This document shows, piece by piece, positions 36,071-46,212 of a stretch of DNA of 64,000 nucleotides (position 1 is its first letter; each line of letters opens with the position of its first letter). The notes under the pieces were generated by a model. That model was given only the letters and a program-made list of their open reading frames with translations. It did no database searches and had not been told where the DNA came from. The translations under genes and the position numbers were made by a program. Source of the stretch: Takifugu bimaculatus (taxonomy: Eukaryota; Chordata; Actinopteri; Tetraodontiformes; Tetraodontidae); contig CP034983.1 in NCBI GenBank assembly GCA_004026145.2, forward strand, positions 14,383,488-14,447,487, given 5' to 3'.

Positions 36071-36231
36071 CACAAATCAGTTAATAAAGAAGTCAATCCC
36101 TCATCGGTGTGATAAGTCAACATGTTAAATCATTTTCTACTGATGGATGAAACACCAACAGCAGTTTTTATTCAATTGGAGTGTAATGATGCATAAACTC
36201 AGGACGTTTGGGGCGTTTCTGCGTGTGAGCC

Positions 36232-39200
36232 TCAGAAAAGTCCCGCTTTCTTCTTTAATTCATTCTGCCTCCACTTTGGCAGTCGCTCAAACTCCAAGCG
36301 GCTCGTTCCGAGGAGTCCCTCGAAGTTCTTATCAGTCAGATGGTCCTGCAAGCAGAAGGACAGAGGGAAGTCTTACTGACGCCTGGTGGATAAGGGCCGC
36401 AATTACACAAGAACATACACATTACATTGTAATTACCACTTAACACGGCAAAAGAGATTACTGACAGCACAGGTTCCTCCTTTGTGTGTGGAGGATTTCT
36501 GCTTATCCCTGGTTTATGTTTTTAACATTGTTTAACCTTTCTGATTGTTTCACTTCTCTCTCTTTGGCATTCTGAGCTCATTTACCGGTAGTTATTTTCA
36601 TTTGACTTCAACATAAGAGAATTGCCAATGGTGCTTTAGTCTAAATGACCCCCCCATCCCCCCCAGTAAACTGATTAAATGACTTTGCAGTTTCTGAGCC
36701 CACCTCTCTCTGACAGGGGTCCACGCCTGGCGGCAGCTGGTCAGGGAGCTTGTTCACGAGGAGTTTTGGTTCATAATACACCCTGTCAGCATGCAGGTGC
36801 ATGGGCCCATCGATTTGGGTTAATGGCATGGTAAACTGGGGTCTCTGGGAAGATGGACTGGTGGGACTCATGGGTTTGGGGGACCAGTTGCCTCCGTGGA
36901 CTCTGTAGAATGGTGTGGTACTACTGGGGGAGCCTGGAGCACCGCCGTCACCCATCTTATTGAAGCTGGCGTTGTTCAGCTCCTGAAGACATTTGAGCAG
37001 ATTTTTACTTTATATTTAGGAGAAAGCCTGTCAGTCAAGTGCGTTAGTACTCATTAGAAGCCACGAGTTGTGATTAGTAGATTAGTACTCATTCAAGCCA
37101 CGAGTCCTGACTGCATTGGTGTTATTGGCACATGAGTTAGAGTTAGAGTTAGTGATTAGTGCTTACGACAGTGATCTGAGAGAAGGACGCGGCATCACTC
37201 AGGGTTCTTTTCATCTGCTCATAGGAGTTGCCTTCCTGTTGAGATCAAATGATTGGAAATCAGTGAGGACACAGGGACAGCTTTTATCTTCAAACAAGCC
37301 TTAAAAGTATCTCCACGTCAGCCTACTCCACCTAATTTCTGAAATGATTCGCTTTTATTCGATTAGTTGAGTTTTCATCTGATATCTCTGCTTCTACGAT
37401 CACTTCCGATGTCACGGAAATGCACCGTTATGGATTTTTACTGCTCATGGACACAACTGCAGCAGCCTTCATCAAAGACGCACACTCCACTTGTGAGGAT
37501 CCCAGGAACTGAACCAGCCGGTGAAGGTGGGCCGGTTCGTAGCCCTGTTTGATAAAGATGACGGCCGTGTCCCGGTCGCGGCCCGCCGGGTGCATCCTCA
37601 GGTACTCTTGGGCGTGGATCCAAGCTTCCTTGGTCTCCTTCTTGTTGGCAAAGTTTCCGACCCATAAGAAAATCTGAAGAGTGTGAGAAAAAAAATCAAC
37701 AAATGATCTGAGGATCATCCTGCTTACTCCGTAGTGCTTGTATTGCTCTGTGTCTTCTCAGGTGACCTCTCACCTCCTCCCATGTGTCCAGCAGCATCAC
37801 ATCCTCCTCGTCCAGGTCGCTCTGGGCAAAGTCATACACCTCGGTTATCCTGAAGTGACCGGTCTGGTTGGAGCATTCAAAGAGGCGAGGAAAATGAAAG
37901 GGCTCCTCCCTTTGAAGCCTGCAACAGGGTGCCGAGAACTGTGACAATATCCGAATCCCTGCAGGCGGTTTATGCTCAACAGATTGTGGTTTTGGGATAT
38001 TTTTTCCACAAAGTAGCAGAGTTCAAGGTGTGATATTTCCTCTCACCTGTCGTTTGCATAGGGAGCCTTTCCTCCCAAAGCTACCCAGAATTCCACTGGC
38101 TCCTGGCCCTCCGTCACCACCTGCTTGCCCCCCCTTGTCAGCACATCAGACACCGCTCTCCCCATCACTCTCTCATCCCCGCTGCAGCCCTGGAAAAGAA
38201 AATCAGCAAATCCTGCAACATGCTTCCGGAAATCTCCGATTCCTTATTCTTTATCGTCACGTCCTCGGCGAGATCGCACCTTTCCGTACCACAGGTAGCA
38301 AACACCAATGGTCTTCAGCAGGAAGACATCGTTGCTGTTGAGTGACGAAGCCCTGGGGGGCACTTCGGTAGCCTTGGTGTTCATCTCGTCAGTCCCTCTC
38401 ACGTGGAAAAGCCTGGCGTCCTGTTCGCTGTTGACCACTCCAGGTCGGCCCGTGCCCCCCTGGAAACACACGCGCAAACTCCTATAAGCTCCTACAAAAT
38501 CGATCTCATTGGTCTTCCTGGTGAGCTATCGCACCTCGAAAATGATGAACTTCCCTTTGAACAGAGCCAGGAACTGGCGGGGCTCCTTTCCCATGACCAC
38601 CCTGACCTGCACCGGGGCTCCTTTGTATTTGTTATCAATGATGTCCGCCTGGGTGGCGCACTCTGCGATCTCGTCTTTGCTGGCATGGCGGCCCTGCTCG
38701 CGACAATCATTCCGGCATTGAAAGTTAAGAAACGGCAGATGGCTTTTGTTTCTGAAGTGTTAGTGATAAAACACCAACCTGCCACATGTATAGGATGTAA
38801 TGCGGCTGACCGGCTTTCAGGTACGTGTACAGCACCAGGTAGCAGTCTCCTCCGTAAAACTGCCCGTACATGCTCGGTTTCACCTCGGCCAGCTCCGAGT
38901 TCTCGAGCCGCCACACCTACAAGCGATACCAGTCGTACACACTCAGTGTCATTTCGATTAAAAAGCTGTTTCCTCTGTCTGTGTGGGGGGTATATTATTG
39001 GTTGGGGGGGGTAGGCAGCTCTCACCTTCACATCGCCGGATGCATCGTCCACCATGCGGTGCCGCGCTGCTAGTTCAGGCCGCGCGTGGAGCTGCATCAC
39101 ATCAAACTTGGCCTGGTCTACTTTCCCTGAAATGCAACACATGTTTAGCATGACAGAAACTGTATTTTTGGGCAAATGCGTCTGTTTTGATGTTTTTGAC

Positions 39201-41070
39201 ACTGGAAAAGAGCCATAAAGCTGTTTTTCTAATCAAAGATGGGTCACTGTCACCTATCTTCCCCACGTTGTAGGCGGTACCAACACCAGTTGGACTTCTA
39301 TCCCTCCAGCACTGGAACAGCTGTTTAAACATTGCCGACTCGCCTCCCTCGCTCATCACCTCCACCCTGGTGTTGGGTGGGTACTTCTTGGCTTTGATAA
39401 AGCCCTGAGAGGCAAAAGGAGCGCGAGAGTGTGCTATAACGTTGACGCTGATTATAGATTTTAGAGAGAATGGGGTCGTGGACCCACCAGAGCCCTGTTG
39501 AAAGCTGCCTGTCGCTCCACTTTGGAAGCTTTTTTTCCCTTCCACACCATCACACTGGAGCCTTTGTGGTCCAAAATATAACAGTCCTGACAAGGAAGTA
39601 ACAACTGATTAGAGAAAAAGCCCGCCATCCTCAACAGGAACATATGGGATGTTTTAAAGGCCTTACAGAGGAGAGCAGCAGGTCCTGGGTCAGAGGCTGC
39701 GTAGCCACTTCTTGAACCACCAGATTCCCAGTTGCTTTCAAACACACTGAGAAGGGAGAAGGCATGGCTTTGCTTAAAAACAGAACATTCCTCCGTCAGG
39801 CACAGCAAAGGGAAGCTCTTACTGGTACAGCCTGATGCTGTTATTCTGCACCAGCTCGTGCGTGTCGTCCGATGTGGCGGACTTCAGCGGCCCGCTCCTC
39901 TGGCCCAGCACCGCCATCATGGCCTTCATCAGCTCCGGCGAGCTCTGCTCCTCTCCTCCCTCCACCACCCCGATCTGAGCCCGTCCTCCTCTCTCACGGT
40001 CCCGGATGTCCTGGGCCAACACGACGGCCTGGAAAACGGGAGGAGAGAGGATGTTCTGTGCTTGTCGAGTATAAACGAGTACTCAAAGTATAAAGATATG
40101 TGAATTCTATTAAATGCTGATCTTTAAAATCAAGTACATTTTCTTTACTGAATGCAGTGAGTACTTTTTTTTTTCTTTTATGATGCCCTGTCTATAAAAC
40201 CACCCAAGCTTAGTTTTTTGATTATTTTATGCTGCCGTAAAGTTTACTACATGACAGGAGTACAAGGGTCGCTTCAAGCCAACATGGCTGAGGCGCCTTT
40301 TGAACACGACGTGGCCTGAAAACGGGACACACTTGCCTCCAATGTAGAAAAGAACATTACGCCATGTCTAAATGTGTCAATCTTTTAGTCGTCTGCATCT
40401 AATGAGGAAACCTGCCTTGAGTTTCTCCCTCCTGTTGCTTTGTGGGCCATTCCATTGCACGATAGCCTTCCCCAGGTCCAGCAGGAATATGTCTCCATTG
40501 TTAAAGCTTTTCCACGACACCTCCACCTGCACACGTGACCACACAGCTGACCTTTATTTGAACCTTAAAACCGTCACCGCAAGGCAAATATCCCGCAGCT
40601 GCAAAGTTGCATAATTTTGATAGCTAGCATCACACTGAAGCCAGAATTTGTTTAAGGAAGAGCACCGAACGCCGCACAGGCAGCAGTGTTGTGATGATGG
40701 AGGTACCTCAGTGGCCGTGACGTGTTTCCTGCCTTTGATGTGCAGCAGGCGCAGGACGCTGTAGGCATTGGTGTCGACGTGCTGAAATCCCGAGGCCACC
40801 CCGCCCTTCTTGTAGCTGGCAGATGAGATGGGATAGCAAAGTTCAAATGCAATAAAGGACAGGCTGAGCGCATGGGGGGGCTGGGTTGGTTCGCGCTGGA
40901 ATAAAAATCAGGAAACAAGCAAGGAAATGTCTGCTGTTGTTCAACGGGGTGCAAAAGGGTAGGGGGGGGCAAGTTTTTCTGAGCTAAGCTTCAACAAAAC
41001 AAGTATAATTTGTGTAATAATGATTTCAGGCTGAGGGATTAGTGCTGTAAGCCTTGACTCTGAAAGATTG

Positions 41071-41120
<50 letters not shown>

Positions 41121-41547
41121 ACCCCTTTCTTTTCACTCACATGAGACCCTTTTTGAAGTAGCTCCTGAAGAGCGCCGACTCGTTGCCCTGGACCTCCCGG
41201 TGCTGCACCGGACCCCCGCCCAGGTGTTCATCCAGCTGGGCCACGTAAATGGCGGCGGCGCCTTGCTCGTCCACCGAGGAGGCCTTGCCCAGCCAGTAGT
41301 GGATGTCAGATGTCTGGCCCCAGCCCCTGTTTTGGCTTATCTAAGGAAGAACAGTTGTACGTGTGTGTATGGGGGGGGGGGGGGGGGGGGGGCGCTGTGC
41401 ACACCCGCGTTACCATTCAGCCACGATTCTACTCACGTTCAAGACGATGTAACAGTCTCCTTCGAAGAAGTTACCAAATCCTCGAGCCGAAACAGGCACC
41501 AACTTCATTTTCTGCAAAAATAAAACGAAACAGGGAAAAAAGGCTTA

Positions 41548-41644
<97 letters not shown>

Positions 41645-41763
41645 GGTGGTGGTAATAACGTTAGCAGGAAAGTCTGTGTGGGTCTTACGTTGATGGTCCA
41701 TATCTGCAGGCCCGGCTTCCTGGTGACACCCTTAAATGCGTCCAGTCTGTCGTCGCTCATCAT
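36232..41763 (-). CDS. vill: vill (villin-like), actin-binding protein, 19 coding exons
   Basis: Villin/gelsolin-superfamily protein: six gelsolin-like domains (calcium-regulated actin severing, capping and bundling) and a C-terminal headpiece (F-actin binding). Exons on minus: 41763-41689, 41511-41437, 41340-41141, 40815-40707, 40526-40416, 40028-39823, 39746-39667, 39586-39488, 39404-39254, 39126-39026, 38916-38779, 38693-38535, 38459-38280, 38189-38047, 37918-37774, 37673-37484, 37235-37167, 36982-36704, 36345-36232; about 873 codons. Blocks include GLQIWTIN, IRDRERGGRAQIGVVEGG, DCYILDHKGSSVMVWKGKKA, ASSLNSNDVFLLKTIGVCYL and ANKKETKEAWIHAQEYL. The headpiece ends in WRQNELKKKAGLF with the KKxxGLF tail. 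An upstream 5' UTR exon probably ends at a CCAAG|GTAAGG donor near 42905. Exons 39667-39746 and 37484-37673 each carry one extra base. Exon 5 appears to use a GC donor. The residues look as close to VIL1 as to human VILL; the dlec1/plcd1/ctdspl neighbours decide for vill. Confidence 0.9.
41072..41118. repeat. (TG)n microsatellite
   Basis: About 47 bp of TG in the vill intron just downstream (in transcript order) of the exon at 41141-41340. Confidence 0.92.
41371..41392. repeat. Poly-G run of 22
   Basis: Twenty-two consecutive G on plus (C on the vill coding strand) within a 96-bp intron, between exons 41511-41437 and 41340-41141. Confidence 0.95.
41552..41653. repeat. Compound (GAT)n-(GGT)n trinucleotide repeat
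   Basis: About 26 GAT units run directly into about 8 GGT units. Together they fill more than half of the 177-bp vill intron between its first two coding exons. Confidence 0.95.
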
Positions 41764-43208
41764 CGTGCTGAACTGAAAACACAGCAACTCTGCGATTAAC
41801 GGGAAGCAGAATTCAGATTGAAACATCACAGATTTACAGAGTTGAATATGCAAATGCTGCTTAGTTGTGACTTAAAATAGCAACAAATACTGTAATGACA
41901 GCCACCAGTGGGACAATAGTTTATTAGCTTTTTATCATTTCTGGCAGTTGCAATCGCCATTTCTCACATCCAGAACCTGACAAAGCAAACCGTGTTTTTA
42001 AGGTTTCTGACAGGTGACAAGTGTCGCACTGGCTCCTCAGCGTCGTTAAAACCTTGATTAACCGAGATCTTACTGCTGACACAGCATGGTTCAAGAGGGT
42101 AAACGGGATGTCGCACCACAGGCGGCGCTAGCATGAAAATGCGACAATCAGCGCTAATGTGATTGTAGCGTGGCAGGAGGGACCTAAGCTGTGGAGAATC
42201 TTCAGAGCGATTATCCAGTCATGGCTCAGAGTCCAATCGCTGCCTCGAGTCATAGGTTAAGGTCGGGTTCAGAGGAAGCGACTGTTGCCCTGGTGCAGCG
42301 ATCAAGCCGTATCAAGATGTGGCGTCTTATTATTTTATTGTTTTTATCAAGGCTGTAGTATAATAAGGTGAAGTTTGATCTTCAGTGATAAGCCTGCAAC
42401 AGAGTTGCTATTCTAATTCATGTAGTCTGCATTTTTAAAAATAAAATCCCAATAAACAGCCAAAATTACCATAAATAGCAGAAATAGTAACAGTAAAAAC
42501 CATTTTTCAGGCAATGATCCAATGATTTCGCCACATCTACACATTTATCTATTATATACACATCTAATTTGAAATGCTAGTTATGCTGGTTGATTTCATC
42601 AACACTGATCGCCCATTTGTCACATTTAAGAATCCGATTCCACCACGTGGGGTTTAATGGCAGATGACAAGCATCCATTCGTCTCTGTTGTTGACTCCTC
42701 ATTTCTGCTCCAAATACATGAAAACAATCAGCAAACAATTTCTGAAAAGCGCGATTTGAAGGCCGTTGGCGTGCAGGAAAGACTGGTTCCAGTCCAGTCA
42801 ACCCACGCTGTGCTTGGACGCAGCTTTCTAATGCATTTTCACAGGGTTTTTTTGCAAGTGACCTGGACGAATCCTTCAAAGTAAAAGCCTGCCGAGCAGC
42901 CTTACCTTGGGTGGTGTCCGGTGAAGCGAGGGCCTCTCCTGAAAAATTGCAGACGTAGATTAGCCAGATGATGTCTCGATGCAGTCGAGGCTCACTGGCT
43001 CTGCCTCCTGTGTGCACGCAGGAGTGTGTGCGCCAGGGGAGGCTGACTGTATTTGCCACCACGCCCTGATTCTAACACACCTGCAATTTCCTGCCTCTTG
43101 TTTACAGTGCAGTGACATGGACTCGGTGTCTCCTTACACTGTTTTATTGGTGTTGATGCTGAGGTTTTAATGCATGTGCAGATCATTTAACCCACACAAG
43201 TCAACTTT
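41764..43208. other. vill 5' region, non-coding
   Basis: Contains a TTTTCAG acceptor just before the vill ATG and a GTAAGG donor at 42899-42904 (minus), consistent with a 5' UTR intron of about 1.1 kb. The promoter would lie near 42.9-43.1 kb. No other coding block is supported. Confidence 0.45.
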
Positions 43209-43732
43209 GAGCCAGTTTATGCAGCCGGGGATCAGAGCGCCAAGGTCCCTGCCTTCGGCCGCTACCCAAAACACAATGCACCCGACCCCCTTGGCCCCTC
43301 CTGCAGGTGGTGAGCCCACGGGAAGGGGGTCCCATGTTGCCTCTTCGGGCTGTGCTCGGCCGGACTCCATGGGCAGAGGTCCGGCCACCAGGCGCTCGCC
43401 AACGTGCCCCACCCCCAGGCCTGGCTCCAGGAGGGGGGCCCAGTGACCCGCATCTGGTCAAGGGAAACTTGGCACCAATGTTGTTCTTCATCATGAGGGG
43501 GTCCTGGGCTACGCTTTGTCTGATCCCTCACCTAGGACCTGTTTGCCATGGGTGGCCCTACCAGGGGCATAAAGCCCCAGACAACGGAGCTCCTAGGATC
43601 ATTGGGACGCGCAAACCCCTCCACCACAATAAGGTGGTAGCCCAGGAGGGGATCCCTCTGGATGAGCTAGAAGAAGTAGCTGGGGAGAGGGAAGTCTGGG
43701 CTTCTCTTCTTAGGCTGCTGCCCCCGCAATGG
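43209..43732 (+). mobile_element. Truncated LINE-type retrotransposon fragment
   Basis: Flanked by an identical 11-bp direct repeat, aagtcaacttt, at 43198-43208 and 43733-43743, a target-site duplication. The plus frame near the 3' end reads LDELEEVAGEREVWASLLRL followed by LPP. I recognise this as the coding-like 3' tail of abundant fish non-LTR elements (family name not assigned with confidence). The interior is GC-rich, unlike the AT-rich flanks. The element is 5' truncated and holds no reverse transcriptase. Confidence 0.65.
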
Positions 43733-43743
43733 AAGTCAACTTT

Positions 43744-46212
43744 AATTTAAAAATTTTTTTATCGCCTTTATCTATTTTGTTGGGCTCAAGCTCGACAAAT
43801 TGGATCTTTCAACTCTTCAGGGACAGATGGAAGCATGATAGCCCCTCGACAACAGCGTGTGAACAGCTATATCGTTATTCAGTCATTTAGTGTGTATTTC
43901 TTGCATGATAAAATGGCTTTTTGTACGTGATTTTTATGGGGTTATTTTTATTTCTCTCCACATTTCAATGCTTTGGATGCTCAACGCTCACTCCAGGTCC
44001 AGATCTTTCTTCAAACGTCTCAGCAGATATTACAGCCGCCCCCTCAACATGGCTCTTACGTCTTGCAGCTGTTGTGCCTGCAGCGAGCCAGGGGGACCAC
44101 GCTGAGCTCCCAGAAGTTCTCTGACCTCCGACGTCGGCACCTTGTGATGACGTATTCACCCATTGAATGCAGTGAATGGAGCCTTCGGTCCGTTAAGAGG
44201 AGCATTTGTGTAATTACAGCCAAGAATGGCCATGTCATCAATATTTAATCCTCCATTAGATCCCCACCAACATGAAATCCGCTTTCATTTCCAAACTGTG
44301 GGAAAGTTTTTGTCATGAATCATGGATGAGGCCCCCCCGCTGATTTTCTCAGCTCGGGAAGACATTGATTATCCCTGTTGTCTTCGCCTCAGAAACTCTG
44401 GAGAAAAAGGAATTTGCTGCATAACTAACCCAGAGTTCTTACCTTTGACCGCAGGCCTTCGTGTTTAGAGTCAATCCTGAGGTCCATTGGGGAAACTTGA
44501 CCAGTCAAACAAAGGACACATGCGCTACATCCTTTTTAGATGAGGCCAAATAAGAAACTAACCGACACAAAGAGCTCTTAAGGTTTGCACAATAGAGCCT
44601 GTAATGCCTAATCCCGTGCTGCAGTTAAAGTGGCAGCACGAGCGGAAGCTTAAAACTTGCATGAACCTTCTTTGTTGTTCATTAACCAGGTTATATCCAG
44701 GTTATTGTTGTGCCTGCAGGATCCTGCTCACCTTGGAAGGCAGGATTGTCCTCCTACGCCAGGATAAACCCTCCTTTCTACAGAACAAATCACTGGGATT
44801 TACTATAGTAAAATGCTTCAAGGCTTTTTCCCACCCTTTAAATTTAAGACAGACAGACTTCTGCTCCACATATGGTCAAAATCCAAGTTAATAAATACAC
44901 TTTATAGCGGCTTTATGTCACGACACCATGATCCAAAAGTGACAGTGTGCAAACTTGCAACTTTAATGACGTTGTACAGTACGATTTCAACAGCAGTCCT
45001 CACAACCCATGTTCCCCCAATAAATAGGGATTTTTCTATATCATTTAAGCTAAATGTTCTATTTGCTTGAAAAGTTTAACATTTACTGGTGGATATCTTG
45101 ATTTTTTTTTTGGGGGGGGGGGGTATTAAAAACAAGTTTCATTGCCATTAAAGATCATCAATTTACAGTAATTCAGCCACAAATCACATAATTTCAAAAT
45201 ATATTATCACTTCCAACTAAGCAAACGATCAAGCTAATAGGTCAGGTACCTCTAAAGTGGCACTTTTTGGGTTTAATCGATATATTATTTTTGTAGTATA
45301 ATATATTACGGTAATTAATACATACATCTACAGCTTTTTCCTGCACTTCGTTAGCTCATTAACCATCACAATTCTGTACAGTCCTCACATGTAATGTACC
45401 AGGTCACTTTTAATGAAGCAATAAAGGATAAATGTACGGTAAAGTTAAAGAATTATGAAAATATATGCTGCAGGGCTACTGCTAACGTCACTGTCTGACC
45501 TCTTAGCGACCCCCGAGCTCCTTATTTGAATAGTTGGAAGTGAAAATGCCCACAAATTCAACAATTCAGTGTCGCTAAACTTAACAGCAAAGAGCCTCAC
45601 AGGTCAGGCCAGATGGAGACGGCGTTCTTGAGTGACGGCTAAGGGCCTTGTTTCCAATGGACCCGATAAATTCGCCTCTGGGAGACCTGCGCCGGTGCGC
45701 AGCCTCGAAAGATGAGCACCCCCCACCCCACAAAACCCCACACCACAAATTGAGCACAGCAATGAAGGCACTTCATTCTGTAAGAGAAAACAGATCACAG
45801 TCGTGTGAATGGAAAAAAGGGTCGGACGCAAAAACATCAGCCTGCATAGCACAGCTCGTAACATAAAAAAGGTTACTCAGGAAAAGCCAAACAAGAAGAA
45901 TCTCTTCGGTCGAGTATTTCTGGTAACTAAAATATTACTTGATAGAATAGTAAAACCTTCTGTCTCTGATAGAAAAATTACTTTATGTAGGTTCTGCTCT
46001 TAGAAACATATAATATGTACATACAGTAATATTCATCTTTAGGAGTCCTGTACAAAGAGAATGCTGAGATGGAAAAACACACAGTTTATTGTCTCCATGT
46101 CTCAACAGAACTGTTGTGTGAAGGCGTCTGGGTCCCGGGGTTGGACACAAAAGCCGGCTGGAGGACGGAAGCTGGGCCGCAGGACCAGGAGGCGGAGCCT
46201 GAGCCGGATCTG
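43744..46212. other. Intergenic DNA between vill and ctdspl
   Basis: AT-rich, with a G run near 45111-45122 and no coding exon that I can support. The minus-strand AATAAA at about 46086-46091 (plus tttatt) is the likely ctdspl poly(A) signal. Confidence 0.45.

Noticed and set aside
38492..39202. 203- and 236-codon frames across vill exons
   Set aside because: Shadow or read-through frames covering real exons and introns of vill; the true frames are in the exon list.
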